From positions 1-55,423 of the forward strand of contig QWII01000095.1 of assembly GCA_021405325.1 (NCBI GenBank): a stretch of DNA of 55,423 nucleotides, given 5' to 3'. The notes beneath the pieces are model-generated. The model saw nothing but the letters and a program-made list of their open reading frames with translations. It was not told the origin of the DNA and did not search any database. The position numbers and the translations under genes were made by a program. Source of the stretch: Caldilinea sp. CFX5. GTDB taxonomy: Bacteria; Chloroflexota; Anaerolineae; Caldilineales; Caldilineaceae. The stretch's first letter is position 1. Every line of letters starts with the position of its first letter. Of this stretch, positions 44,214 through 53,590 are shown in pieces.

Positions 44214-45050
44214 TTATTTCACTGCCCCTAGTGTCAACCCCGCAGCCAGATGCCGTTGCACCAACAAAGTCAAGATCACCACCGGCAACGTTGCGATCAA
44301 CGACAGCGCCGACGCCTCGCCCCAGAAGGCCGATTGCGCGCCAAAGTAGCTGGTCAACGCCACGGGCAAGGTCACGGCGTTGATGCGAGTTAGCACCAGC
44401 GCAAAGAGAAACTCATTCCAGGTAAAGATAAAGGTAAAAACCGCCGTGGCAATCAACCCCGGCACGGCCAATGGCAACGTCATCCGCCAGAGCACCATCC
44501 AGCGTGACGCCCCATCGACCAGAGCGCTCTCCTCAATTTCAAGCGGGATCTCTTGAAAATAGCCGCGCATCATCCAGACGCCAAAGGGCAGGTTGAAGGT
44601 GGCGTAGAGCAGGATCAGGCCATGATAAGTGTCCACCCATTTCAACACCCGAAAGAGCAAGAAGATCGGAATGATAACCGCCACCGGTGGCAGAAAGCGC
44701 TGCGAGAGAATCCAAAAGGCAAAGTTATGCCCCCCCGTGCGAAAGCGCGCCAAACTATAGGCCGCCGGACAGGCCACAACCAAGGCCAACAAGGTACTCA
44801 ACCCGGTGATGACCAGACTGCGCCCCAACGCGTTGATCGACTTGTTGGTGAACAAACGCTGAAAGTTGCCCAGTTCCAGCGTCGAGGGCCACCAGATCGG
44901 CGGGCTGTGGAAATACTCGTCGGGCGTCTTGATCGACATGGTCGCGATCCAGTAGATTGGAAAGAGAAAAAAGATGAGCGCAACCAGAATGATCAAGTAA
45001 CGAACAAGGTAGCCGATTACTTTGTAGGGGCGAGTTGATGTGCTAGTCAT
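44214..45050 (-). CDS. CUT1 sugar ABC transporter permease (MalG type)
   Basis: The 278-aa protein has six membrane helices. The conserved cytoplasmic EAA loop (EESALVDGASRWMVLWRMTLPLA) marks it as a binding-protein-dependent permease of the carbohydrate-uptake-1 family, second-permease type. It forms a membrane channel with the permease at 45057, imports an oligosaccharide or monosaccharide delivered by a binding protein, and depends on an ATPase encoded elsewhere. The C-terminus VQRHLAAGLTLGAVK is typical of MalG-like proteins. It lies 6 bp after the first permease, so the two are cotranscribed and made together. Confidence 0.88.
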   Translation of the reverse strand: MTSTSTRPYKVIGYLVRYLIILVALIFFLFPIYWIATMSIKTPDEYFHSPPIWWPSTLELGNFQRLFTNKSINALGRSLVITGLSTLLALVVACPAAYSLARFRTGGHNFAFWILSQRFLPPVAVIIPIFLLFRVLKWVDTYHGLILLYATFNLPFGVWMMRGYFQEIPLEIEESALVDGASRWMVLWRMTLPLAVPGLIATAVFTFIFTWNEFLFALVLTRINAVTLPVALTSYFGAQSAFWGEASALSLIATLPVVILTLLVQRHLAAGLTLGAVK

Positions 45051-45056
45051 AAAATA

Positions 45057-45971
45057 CTACTTTGCCTCTTCACGGGCTAGTTGTCGCCACAGCAACGTAA
45101 TCGCTATCGACACAATCACAATCAACACATACGACATCGCCGCTGTGTACCCCAACCGAAAATTCTTAAAGCCCAAGATATAAACATAGAGCGACGCCGT
45201 CTCGGTCATCGTGCCGGGGCCGCCGCCGGTGAGGGAAAAGATGATGTCAAAAATCTTGAAGACATCCAGCGACCGGAAGAGGATTGCCAGCGCCATCACC
45301 GGCCAGACCAGCGGCAGGGTGATGTGCCAGAAAATGGACCAGCTTGAAGCGCCGTCCATCGCCGCCGCTTCATAAAGTTCCGGGTTGACCGCCGCCAGCC
45401 CGGCCAGGAGAATCAGAAACATAAAGGGGGTCCACTGCCAGATTTCGGTGATCAGAATCGCCGGGTAGACGGTGCGCGGGTTGATCAACCAGACCAACGC
45501 CACCGGCTGCCCCGTGATCCAGCCCAAGACCTGGTTGATCGGCCCATATTGGGTATCCCACAACATGCGCCAGGTGTAGCCGACGATGAGCGGAGCCATC
45601 ACCACCGGCAGCAACAACAGCGGCATGATAAAACGCTTCCCCGGCAGATCGCCGCTCAACGTTTGCGCCAGGAGCAGGCCGATCAATAGCTCTGCGATGA
45701 CCGCCACGACAATGATGAAAAGCGTATTGCCCAGCGCCTCCCACATACGTGTGTCCTGCAATACATCGGCATAGTTCTGGAACCAGATAAAGCGCGTTTG
45801 GGGCCGTTGTAGATCCCACTGCAAAAAGCTCACCCAGAGCGAATAGACCAGCGGGAAGAGACTCAACCCCAAGATCATCAACACCGTCGGCAGCACAAAG
45901 ATATAGCGCAAATTGTGTTCCCACCAGTGACCCCGCCGACTTTGTTTGCTGATGAATGACTTGCTGACCAT
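45057..45971 (-). CDS. CUT1 sugar ABC transporter permease (MalF type)
   Basis: The 304-aa protein has a basic start, six to seven membrane helices and the EAA loop EAAAMDGASSWSIFWHITLP. Regions such as FLQWDLQRPQ, FIWFQNYADVL and SLTGGGPGTMTETASLYVYI are typical of the MalF/UgpA-like first permease. It pairs with the downstream permease and with the binding protein at 53591-55099, although 7.6 kb of other genes lies between them. No ATP-binding subunit is in the window; in this family one MsmK/UgpC-like ATPase often serves several permeases. A 153-bp gap with nested hairpins separates it from the macroglobulin gene. Confidence 0.88.
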   Translation of the reverse strand: MVSKSFISKQSRRGHWWEHNLRYIFVLPTVLMILGLSLFPLVYSLWVSFLQWDLQRPQTRFIWFQNYADVLQDTRMWEALGNTLFIIVVAVIAELLIGLLLAQTLSGDLPGKRFIMPLLLLPVVMAPLIVGYTWRMLWDTQYGPINQVLGWITGQPVALVWLINPRTVYPAILITEIWQWTPFMFLILLAGLAAVNPELYEAAAMDGASSWSIFWHITLPLVWPVMALAILFRSLDVFKIFDIIFSLTGGGPGTMTETASLYVYILGFKNFRLGYTAAMSYVLIVIVSIAITLLWRQLAREEAK

Positions 45972-46007
45972 GGTTGCCTGCTTTTCTGATTAAAAGATGC
46001 GGGATTG

Positions 46008-46111
46008 CTCGTTCCGCCGCTCCGCGGCGGAATGCCGGGTAGACGCTCTGCGTCCGTCCGCCTGACGCGGAGCGTCCAACCGGCGTTCCCACGCAGAGCG
46101 TGTGGAACGAG
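46008..46111. repeat. Nested inverted repeats before the permease genes
   Basis: Outer arms CTCGTTCC (46008-46015) and GGAACGAG (46104-46111) enclose a hairpin TTCCGCCGC-TCC-GCGGCGGAA (46012-46032) and repeated ACGCTCTGCGT-type sequence. It lies between the macroglobulin gene and permease gene. It may terminate upstream transcription or be a dispersed repeat. Confidence 0.55.
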
Positions 46112-46124
46112 TAGGTTAATTACC

Positions 46125-49100
46125 CTATTCCGCCGCCACCGTCAACGCCTGATTGCTCGACCGCCCCCACGTTGCCGCATCATACATGGCATACGCTTCG
46201 GCGGGCAGGGCGGTGAACTCACCGGCATGGGTGGCGCGGGCCAGGTAGCGGTAGACATAGCGCCCCGCCTTCATCTCGGTGATGAAGAAGCTAACGCGAT
46301 CGCTGCGCACCTCTTTGTTGTTATAGCCGTAGCTCCGCCAGTAGAAAGTCGTCTGTTCAAAGGCCGTCGCGACGCGACTGGTGGTGTTCAGTTCGGTGTT
46401 GAGCGCTTCCAGCCCGCCCGGCAACTTGTCCTCGACAATCATGTAAAAGGCGTCTTCCGGCAGAGCCACGGTCAGCTCGACCCGCACCAATTGGCCAGGG
46501 CGCAGTTGATCAAGCGTTGCACCGGTGCGGCTATCGCGATAGATGCGGCTGACCTGCACCACCCCGGCCGCCGGAATCTCCGGCTGCGCCACATAGCTGT
46601 AACGGTTGATCTGGTAATAGAGCAGACCGTCGCCACTTTGTGCAATGCGCAGTTGGTTGGTCCCGGCTTGTAGCTGTTGCAGCGGGATTTCGATGCGCGC
46701 CTGTGGCTGCTCATGATCCAGCGTGCCCTGAGCGATTTCGGCATCATTAAGCAGCACTTGATAGTCACTGGGTGTGGCCTGCTCCTGAGCAGCACGCAGA
46801 TGGTCGGTCAGAGCGAGAAGGGCAAAGGCGGTTTCGTTGGTGCTACCCCAGCCGCTCTGTCGCCGTTGGCTCATCAACCAGCGCACCACGTTCGGTTCCA
46901 ATGCACTCCCCGGCGTGATCTGCACCAGGGCGCTCAAGGCCAGCGCGGTTGTGCGCGTGGTTGAGGACATCACCTTGTGGGCATAGTGACCATCCAGATC
47001 GCTGGTCGGCCAATAGCTTTTACCAGCTTCGGTTTGCGCCAATGCCACCAGCCGCGCCACCAACTGTTCAGCCTCGGTCGGCGCGCCCAGTTGGTGTAAG
47101 GCCAGCGCCAGCGCAGCCAGACTAAAGGGATCCAGTTTGTCGCTTTCGGCAATCAGCGCCTGGGTGGCGGCTCGATCACCGTGGCCGGCAAGGGCGATAC
47201 TGTAAAGGGCAAAGGCGCGGGTGCGGGGATCCATTTCAGTCAGGTTCTGGCGTAGCCAGCTTACCCCTAAATTGAGGACATCATCGGCAACGGCGACGCC
47301 GCTATCACGGGTCAACGCTAGGCCAAAGACGACCCAAGCTGTCTGGTAGCTGTCGCTCTCATCGTCATACCACCAACCCCAGCCGCCATCTTCATGTTGC
47401 ATGCTGGAAAGCTGTTGCAACCCGGCATTGAGTTGGGCGGGCAAGCTTTCTTGGAGGGCCGGATTGTCAAGCCCAAGCGCTGTCAACGCTCGCCCCACCA
47501 CGGCATTGGGCAAAGCACGGCTCATAATCTGCTCGACACAGCCATAGGGATAGCCGGTGAGATATTCCAGGCCGCTCAACACGCTGCCGGCAATCGAGCG
47601 GTTGAGTTCAACGGTGACATGGCTCTGGGCGAGCGCATTGGCCGGCATGGTGATGGCGGTTGTCAGGGTCGTGGTAAACTCGCCCACCTGGCTTTGTATA
47701 TCGGGAATCGCCACGGGGCGAATGGCGAGCGGCAAACGCACGGCGTCGGCCACCTCAGCGCCACTGGCCGCAAAGACCAAATCGACCTCACCGGCCGTCG
47801 TCGCCGCCACCGTCCAGCCGACAATTTGCGCAGCGCCCGGTTCAAGCTGAATGGTTTGGGTCACATCAGCCAGAATTTGCAGCCAATCGGCCTGTGCAGT
47901 ATCGGAGAGGGCCAGCGTGACCGCAAGTTCTTGCGCGGTGTCACTATAGTTGTGAACCAACGCCGAAAGCGCCACCTGATCGCCCGCCGTCAAGATGCGG
48001 GGCAGTAATGGGCGCACCACCAGCGGCTGTTGGGTGACAATCTTGCTGATCGCCTCGCCAACCTGCGTCGCCTGGGCTGTGACCGCTTTGGTCGTCAGGC
48101 GCCAGGTGGTCAAGTTGTCGGGCAGCGTGACCGTGACCGTCAGCACGCCGTTCACATCGGTTTGGAGAACCGGCAGCCAGATAGCGGTGTCGGGGAAATC
48201 ACTGCGCGGGCCGGGGCCGACCTCGCCGCCACCGCCGCCACCGCCGCTGAACCAACGGGTCGGCGCCATGCTGTCGAGGGTATGCACCAGATGGTCGCGC
48301 TTGTGGTAGAAGGCGTCAAAGATCGGTCCGGCTTGTTCTTCACTCAGCGTAAAGATCGCCTCATCCACCAACGCTGCCGATAGCTCAGCCTGGACGGGTT
48401 GCCCATTTTCATCGGTGACTTTAAAGGCGAAAGTTGCCTCATCACGCGGGGCGTAGGTCGTTTTGTCCGCCGTCACCGTCACCGTCAACCGTTTGTTGCT
48501 GACCGGCACCGCGATTTCCACCTTGGCCGTGCGCAACCGGCGATCGGCCAGGCTCGACCAGGTCTGTGCCGTCAAGGTGGTATCTTGGGGCTGCCAGGCG
48601 TTGACAGTGACAAAGATATTGGGGGCGTCATCGACCTGGATCGGCACGCTGAGCCTGGTCAACGGCGCCTGGATCTGGATCAACTCTTCCCGACGGGTTG
48701 TGCCGCGCTCAAAGGTGAGCAGCGCGGGGCCGCTAAAGCTTGACTCAATCACCAACTGCGCTTCTTCACCGGGGTTGTAGGTGGTGCGGTCGGCAGCAAT
48801 GCGCAGATCCTGCTCACTGGTCGCGAACCAGCCCGCGGCGCCCGCTTGATACACATAGAGCCAGCTTTGATAGCTGATCGGGTTTTCCAGGCTATCGACG
48901 CCATTGACGGTGACGCGATAGTAGCCCGCTTGATCAGCCATCATCGGCACAGTGGCCTGGCCCTGATCGTCAGTGATAAGCGCTTCGCTGTAGACATTGG
49001 TCACCTTTTCGCCAACGCCGCGCTCCCAACTGATCTGGTCAACGGTCAGGGTCAACGCTTTCGACGCCACCGGCTCGTCGTCAAGGGTGGTCACTTTGGC

Positions 49101-51614
49101 TTGAATAGTGAATGATTCGAGCGGCGCTTTGACATAACCGCCGGTATCCAGTGTCACCTTTTGTGCGGCGTTGTAGACCTTCACCACGGCAAAATTGCTC
49201 ACCGTTTGGTGGCTGCCATCGTCCACGGTGACTTCCAACCCCCAATCCTGGTAGGCGAGACTGCCCTGCCAGTCGGGGCGCTGATTGTAGCCGCTCTCGG
49301 TGATTCTCTTAGCCGGCCAGGTAAAGTGTTGGCGACCGTCGGCATCGGTGACGCCATTTTGTGGCGTCTCGTAACTATTACCCCAGATGTAGCCCTCGCG
49401 CCCATCCTGCCAGTTGCGCGGTTGGAGCAAAAACTTGGTAACGGTCACTTGTCCACTGGCCACCGGCTCATCAAAAAGATAGCGGCTTTCGACTGCCAAC
49501 TGTATATTGCCGCCCTGGACATAGGTCGGCGCATCGGCGGTGACGTTGACGGTAAAGTCGGGCTTGCGATACTCCTCGACCTTGAAGCGCTGCCGATGAC
49601 GCTCCTGGCCGATCACCAGTTCGACAGCATAATCCCCCAACACCGCGCCTGCCGCCACCGTAAAGGCGCCGTTGACTGTACCAAAGTCGTTGGTGGTTAA
49701 GGGGAGCGTCTGGACGACATTGTCTTTGGCATCGCGCATCTGCACTGTGACTGACATCCCGGCATCGGGCAGGCTGAGAATGGCGTCATCATCCTGGCGC
49801 ACAATCCCCTTGAAATAGAGTGTCTGGCCGGGGCGGTAGATGGGGCGGTCGGTATAAAGATAGACGCTATGATCTTGCGCCGCGCCTTCCGGCGGGCCAC
49901 CCCACCAACCACTGCCGGTACGCCATTGGTTGCCAAAACCAACAATGGAGAAGATGTCGGCGCGGTCGGCTTCTGCCCCCGGCGTATGGGCGACCGCTAG
50001 CGACGGTTGGGCGTCTTTGGGGAGCGCAGCGCGGAAAAGCCCTTGTTCATCGGTGCGCCCTTCGCCCAACAGCACACCATCGCGGTCATAGATGCTGACC
50101 GTCAGATCGGCCAGATTGGCGCCGGCAAAGTCGGTGACCCAGGCCACCGCCTGCCCCCTGGCCTCCTTCAGCGTGATCACGGCGCGGGTGAGCAGCACAA
50201 AGAGTTGCGCTTTGGTGTAACCGGCGCTCACTTCCAGGATATAGAAGCCGGGTGGAAGATCAGCGGGCAGGAGCAGTTCGCGCGCATTCGTCATCCCCAG
50301 GTTGGGGTCGGTGTTTGTCGGCGCCGTTGTTGGCGCCTGCCAACGTGTGACGGCTTCCAGCCCTTCGGTCTTGATCGGCTTATAACTCCACCAGTTGGTT
50401 TGGGTAGAGGCAGTATAGCGTTCACGGAATTGGGCGAAATCAAGCGGGTAGAGACTCATCGCGACGCTCTCCAGCGTCGGTTCGAGTACCTGAAATTGGA
50501 TAGCACGGCGACCATCGGCATCGACCAGTTGCACATTGGCGCCAAAACCAAAGTCGGCAACCGGATTTAAAGCCGATGTGCGAAAACTCCAGGTATAGGG
50601 CGCAGGCAGCACCGTTGCGCCGGTCGCGTCCTGAATGCCCGCCGCCAGTGTGACAATGTACTCAGTATAGGGGTCAAAGTAGCCGCGGTCGGGGGTAAAG
50701 CGCGCCTTATTTTCTTCCCAGGTGAAGGCGCCGGCAATGGTCGGGCTGATCTGGAACGCTGCGGTCACCTGTTCCTGATTCATGGGGCGGTCAAAGGTCA
50801 CTTCAATCGGCGTGGCCGGATGGGCCCCGCTGCCGAAATTGGGCGCAGCAATCGGTGAAACGGTGACAATCGGGAGCGCCGTATTCAGTCGTTGCGGCGC
50901 CGGCTGGGGGAAGAGATTCTCGCCAAAATCGCGCAATTCACTTTGGAAGGCGATTTCGTATTCGGTATTCGCAGCGAACGGTGCGTTTGGCGTAAAGGTG
51001 AAAACCGTGCCGGCATCGTTCCAACGCCACTGACCATCAACCGCTGGTGTGATGGTCAGCGCCTTTTGCGCCAGTGCGGGTTGCACGCTGTAGTTAAAGT
51101 AGATCTGGAGCGGTGCGTCCGGCTGGTTGGGCGTCGGGCCGGTGATTGTACTGATCAGCGTGGGGAGATGATAGCGCCAGGTGTACTCCTCACCCAAGGG
51201 CACGCCATTGTTATCGGTGGCTGTGCCGGCCAGGGTAAAGTGATAGGTTGTGCCGGGTTGTAACGGCTGGCGTGGTTCGATATTGACGGTGGCGCCATAG
51301 ACACTCAAGCGGAAAGGGAAAGCCGGCTCGACGCGCAACGCGGAGGCAATGCTGCCCCGGCTCATCGGTCGGTCAAAGGTCAAGCCAATCGTGGCGCGCA
51401 CCGAATCGAGATAGTTCTGCGGTGGATAACGATCAAGCAGAATCGGCGCGACCACCAGTGCATTCGTTGTCGTCACGGCCGTTGTGGCCGTGACTGTTTG
51501 CGTTACCGTTTGCAGCGATAAACCGGCAGCCTGCACCACTGACTGCGCCAAACCCAACCAACAGAACAGAAGCAAGCCCGTCACCAGCCCAACACGAAAT
51601 CGTTTCTGAACCAT
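46125..51614 (-). CDS. Very large secreted alpha-2-macroglobulin with intact thioester
   Basis: The 1829-aa protein starts with a signal peptide (RVGLVTGLLLFCWLGLAQS). Three N-terminal bacterial Ig-like (Big_5-type) domains of about 100 residues follow, each with a T-F-D-R-P-M or related strand. Then come the macroglobulin domains, including YRPGQTLYFKGIVRQ near residue 590, a Gly-rich bait-like segment (SGGGGGGGEVGPG) near 1125, and the thioester domain with GCVEQ, the reactive Cys at residue 1359. Such proteins trap proteases by a bait-and-thioester mechanism, usually to guard the cell envelope. It has no lipobox, so it may be secreted or held by other means. ATG 51614 with AGGAGT upstream is chosen; the upstream in-frame region to 51830 covers a transporter remnant. 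No penicillin-binding-protein 1C partner is present. Confidence 0.85.
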   Translation of the reverse strand: MVQKRFRVGLVTGLLLFCWLGLAQSVVQAAGLSLQTVTQTVTATTAVTTTNALVVAPILLDRYPPQNYLDSVRATIGLTFDRPMSRGSIASALRVEPAFPFRLSVYGATVNIEPRQPLQPGTTYHFTLAGTATDNNGVPLGEEYTWRYHLPTLISTITGPTPNQPDAPLQIYFNYSVQPALAQKALTITPAVDGQWRWNDAGTVFTFTPNAPFAANTEYEIAFQSELRDFGENLFPQPAPQRLNTALPIVTVSPIAAPNFGSGAHPATPIEVTFDRPMNQEQVTAAFQISPTIAGAFTWEENKARFTPDRGYFDPYTEYIVTLAAGIQDATGATVLPAPYTWSFRTSALNPVADFGFGANVQLVDADGRRAIQFQVLEPTLESVAMSLYPLDFAQFRERYTASTQTNWWSYKPIKTEGLEAVTRWQAPTTAPTNTDPNLGMTNARELLLPADLPPGFYILEVSAGYTKAQLFVLLTRAVITLKEARGQAVAWVTDFAGANLADLTVSIYDRDGVLLGEGRTDEQGLFRAALPKDAQPSLAVAHTPGAEADRADIFSIVGFGNQWRTGSGWWGGPPEGAAQDHSVYLYTDRPIYRPGQTLYFKGIVRQDDDAILSLPDAGMSVTVQMRDAKDNVVQTLPLTTNDFGTVNGAFTVAAGAVLGDYAVELVIGQERHRQRFKVEEYRKPDFTVNVTADAPTYVQGGNIQLAVESRYLFDEPVASGQVTVTKFLLQPRNWQDGREGYIWGNSYETPQNGVTDADGRQHFTWPAKRITESGYNQRPDWQGSLAYQDWGLEVTVDDGSHQTVSNFAVVKVYNAAQKVTLDTGGYVKAPLESFTIQAKVTTLDDEPVASKALTLTVDQISWERGVGEKVTNVYSEALITDDQGQATVPMMADQAGYYRVTVNGVDSLENPISYQSWLYVYQAGAAGWFATSEQDLRIAADRTTYNPGEEAQLVIESSFSGPALLTFERGTTRREELIQIQAPLTRLSVPIQVDDAPNIFVTVNAWQPQDTTLTAQTWSSLADRRLRTAKVEIAVPVSNKRLTVTVTADKTTYAPRDEATFAFKVTDENGQPVQAELSAALVDEAIFTLSEEQAGPIFDAFYHKRDHLVHTLDSMAPTRWFSGGGGGGGEVGPGPRSDFPDTAIWLPVLQTDVNGVLTVTVTLPDNLTTWRLTTKAVTAQATQVGEAISKIVTQQPLVVRPLLPRILTAGDQVALSALVHNYSDTAQELAVTLALSDTAQADWLQILADVTQTIQLEPGAAQIVGWTVAATTAGEVDLVFAASGAEVADAVRLPLAIRPVAIPDIQSQVGEFTTTLTTAITMPANALAQSHVTVELNRSIAGSVLSGLEYLTGYPYGCVEQIMSRALPNAVVGRALTALGLDNPALQESLPAQLNAGLQQLSSMQHEDGGWGWWYDDESDSYQTAWVVFGLALTRDSGVAVADDVLNLGVSWLRQNLTEMDPRTRAFALYSIALAGHGDRAATQALIAESDKLDPFSLAALALALHQLGAPTEAEQLVARLVALAQTEAGKSYWPTSDLDGHYAHKVMSSTTRTTALALSALVQITPGSALEPNVVRWLMSQRRQSGWGSTNETAFALLALTDHLRAAQEQATPSDYQVLLNDAEIAQGTLDHEQPQARIEIPLQQLQAGTNQLRIAQSGDGLLYYQINRYSYVAQPEIPAAGVVQVSRIYRDSRTGATLDQLRPGQLVRVELTVALPEDAFYMIVEDKLPGGLEALNTELNTTSRVATAFEQTTFYWRSYGYNNKEVRSDRVSFFITEMKAGRYVYRYLARATHAGEFTALPAEAYAMYDAATWGRSSNQALTVAAE

Positions 51615-51622
51615 AAACACTC

Positions 51623-51802
51623 CTATCTCAGATTCAACCCATTGTCGACCACCGAGAGCAGCAGCACCCCGGAACAGGCGCCCCAGATGCTGCCGACGCC
51701 ACCGGTCAACGCCACGCCACCAATCACGGACGCGGCCACCGTTTCCAAAGTCATCCCGGCTCCTAAGTTCGGCGCCGACACTGCCAACTTGCTCAGCAAC
51801 AT
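51623..51802 (-). pseudogene. C-terminal remnant of an RbsC-type sugar ABC permease
   Basis: A 59-codon frame contains SAPNLGAGMTLETVAASVIG then GVALTGGVGSIWG and VVDNGLNLR. This closely matches the last transmembrane part of ribose-type (BPD_transp_2) permeases (PN.G...LE.IAA..IGG..L.GG.GS..G...NGLN). The remaining protein, which would be over 300 residues, is absent. It begins directly after the stop codon of the apiosidase-like gene, with no long upstream frame. The rest of the transporter was presumably deleted. Confidence 0.65.
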
Positions 51803-53395
51803 CTATTTTGTTTGCAGCAGTAAGACCCAATCCCCGGCAGTCGGGGTGATGAATTGCTGCGTCGAACTAAATGCCGGTTGCCGCTCGCCATTGCGCGGGT
51901 TGAACCATTCGGCCGTCGGACGTACACGCCAGCCGGTGAGATCGAGCGTTACCTGATCATCTTCGGGGATATAGACCAACGTCAGTGAGCGGTCAGCACT
52001 TTGGGCGGCGGCAATATAGCGTCGTGGCTCCTGGTCGCCCGGCTGCACCGTCACCAGTTCCGGCGCCGGACGCAACTCATACCAAGGGATGGTGCGCATC
52101 AGCTTTGCCAGGTGCGCCATCTGTTCACCGGCGGCCATGTGCAGCGCATCCTGCCAGGGGTAGGGGATGCCGGTCTTGGGGTGGCCCAGCGGCGGTGCGC
52201 TGCCGTCGTCCCAGCCCCAGACGCCATGTCCGCCGTAGGTCACGCCGGCGGTTGGGGCGTTGAGCAGGCTCCAATAGATGGCGCGGCGAACGGCTTGTGG
52301 GCCAAACCGTTCGCTGGACGGAAAGGCCATGTGGTTTTCATAGGGCGGTTCCAGGTTAATAAAGGGGCGGGCCGGCATCTTTTGCCATTCCTTGGCCGGC
52401 GGGCCACTGGTGAGCCATTGGAGCGCCGCGTCGCTGATGCTGTGTCCACTCTGGTAGCCGACAATGTCAAGCCACGCTTCCTCCTGAAAGTCAGCATAGG
52501 GCCAGTGCATTCCGCAAGGGTGCAGGGTAACGGGAGCATGACTCCCTGCGCCAAAGACCGCCTGACCGATGCGGCGCCAGCGCGCCGCCACTTCGCTCTC
52601 ATAGCGGCCATCGCCGTTGAGCATCCAGGCGACATCATGGGCGTGCCAGCGGGCGACCATATACTTTGCCAATACAATCGCTTGATCCTCCGCTAAAGCA
52701 TTGCCGGGGTTGAGCGCATTTTGTTCAGGCTCCATCCAAACCGCGGCCCAGAGCAGGACGGGAACCGCCAGCAGGCCGAAACGGTTGATGGCGTCTAACC
52801 GCTGGTCGAGCCGCTGAAAGAAAGCCGGGTTGATCGTGATCCGGTCGCTGCCGGTGTAGGCCCGTTCTCCTAGCCGGTCGCCATTGGGAAGGGCGGCCCA
52901 TTGCGTGGTCTGGATCTGCACCGCAGTATAGCCCTGGCGCGCCCGCGTCCAACAGTAGTAAATCCACTCCTCATCGGTGGCAAGCAGGGAGCCATACCAG
53001 GCGGTGTCACCCAGCCAGAAAAAGGGCTTGCCGTCAGCGTGAGCCAGGTAGCGGCGGTTGGCCGACAGGCGCACCGGGCCGTGATTTTCAAAGGCAGTTA
53101 ACCCTTCGCCTTCGTGACATTCAAAGGCGCCTTGGTGATCATGTAACCCATCGTTATCGGGATCGGAACAGCTTGTCGTGTAGCGCCACCAATCTTCCTC
53201 ATCCGGGGCGAAACGCACCCGCCAGGTATCACCGCCGTCCCAAAAGCCGGGGACAGTATATTCCCGGCCAGAAGGCGCGGTAAAATGGGCGTATAGAGTG
53301 ACATCTTGCACGAGGTTGTCATAGACGACAGTGCTTGTAAAGCTAAGTTCCAGTCGCTGCCAGCGGGTGGCTAGTACAGTCATTTCCGTAGTCAA
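51803..53395 (-). CDS. Apiosidase-like glycoside hydrolase (DUF5060/DUF4038-type)
   Basis: The 530-aa protein has an N-terminal DUF5060-like beta domain (residues ~1-105: FTSTVVYDNLVQDVTLYAHF, FWDGGDTWRVRFAP). A DUF4038-type TIM barrel follows from DGKPFFWLGDTAWYG (about 120) and contains LNGDGRYE and INLEPPYENH. The C-terminus resembles a collagen-binding-type beta domain (AEWFNPRNGERQPA). This layout is that of GH140-like apiosidases and related glycosidases. There is no signal peptide, so it may work in the cytoplasm on sugars brought in by the adjacent CUT1 transporter. It follows the binding-protein gene by about 195 bp, which is taken up by a perfect inverted repeat. Confidence 0.8.
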   Translation of the reverse strand: MTTEMTVLATRWQRLELSFTSTVVYDNLVQDVTLYAHFTAPSGREYTVPGFWDGGDTWRVRFAPDEEDWWRYTTSCSDPDNDGLHDHQGAFECHEGEGLTAFENHGPVRLSANRRYLAHADGKPFFWLGDTAWYGSLLATDEEWIYYCWTRARQGYTAVQIQTTQWAALPNGDRLGERAYTGSDRITINPAFFQRLDQRLDAINRFGLLAVPVLLWAAVWMEPEQNALNPGNALAEDQAIVLAKYMVARWHAHDVAWMLNGDGRYESEVAARWRRIGQAVFGAGSHAPVTLHPCGMHWPYADFQEEAWLDIVGYQSGHSISDAALQWLTSGPPAKEWQKMPARPFINLEPPYENHMAFPSSERFGPQAVRRAIYWSLLNAPTAGVTYGGHGVWGWDDGSAPPLGHPKTGIPYPWQDALHMAAGEQMAHLAKLMRTIPWYELRPAPELVTVQPGDQEPRRYIAAAQSADRSLTLVYIPEDDQVTLDLTGWRVRPTAEWFNPRNGERQPAFSSTQQFITPTAGDWVLLLQTK

Positions 53396-53520
53396 GTTGG
53401 TTCTAACTTTCTCCTATACAGCACACGCGAACCAAAGGGGGCAGTGTTAAGCAAAGCAACACCAACCCGTTCTGATAGAAGAATAGTAACCCAATGACCA
53501 CAAACCTGACAAACGAAACT

Positions 53521-53587
53521 GTGATTCATGATTCGTGCTGCGTGACCTGAGCCTGTCGAAGGTCACGCAGCACGAATCATGAATCAC
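53521..53587. repeat. Perfect 28-bp inverted repeat after the binding-protein gene
   Basis: Arms 53521-53548 and 53560-53587 are exact complements. The loop contains GAGCCTGTCGA, and with the arm ends forms CCTGAGCCTGTCGAAGG, itself partly palindromic. It begins 3 nt after the stop of the minus-strand binding-protein gene, so it probably limits read-through into the glycosidase gene. Confidence 0.8.
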
Positions 53588-53590
53588 GAA

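Noticed and set aside
46005..46673. Plus-strand frame opposite the macroglobulin C-terminus
   Set aside because: The minus strand encodes a recognisable macroglobulin end; the opposite frame runs into intergenic hairpins and lacks support.
51615..51830. N-terminal extension of the macroglobulin
   Set aside because: The DNA encodes an RbsC-type remnant in another frame, and the signal peptide begins at 51614 with AGGAGT upstream.
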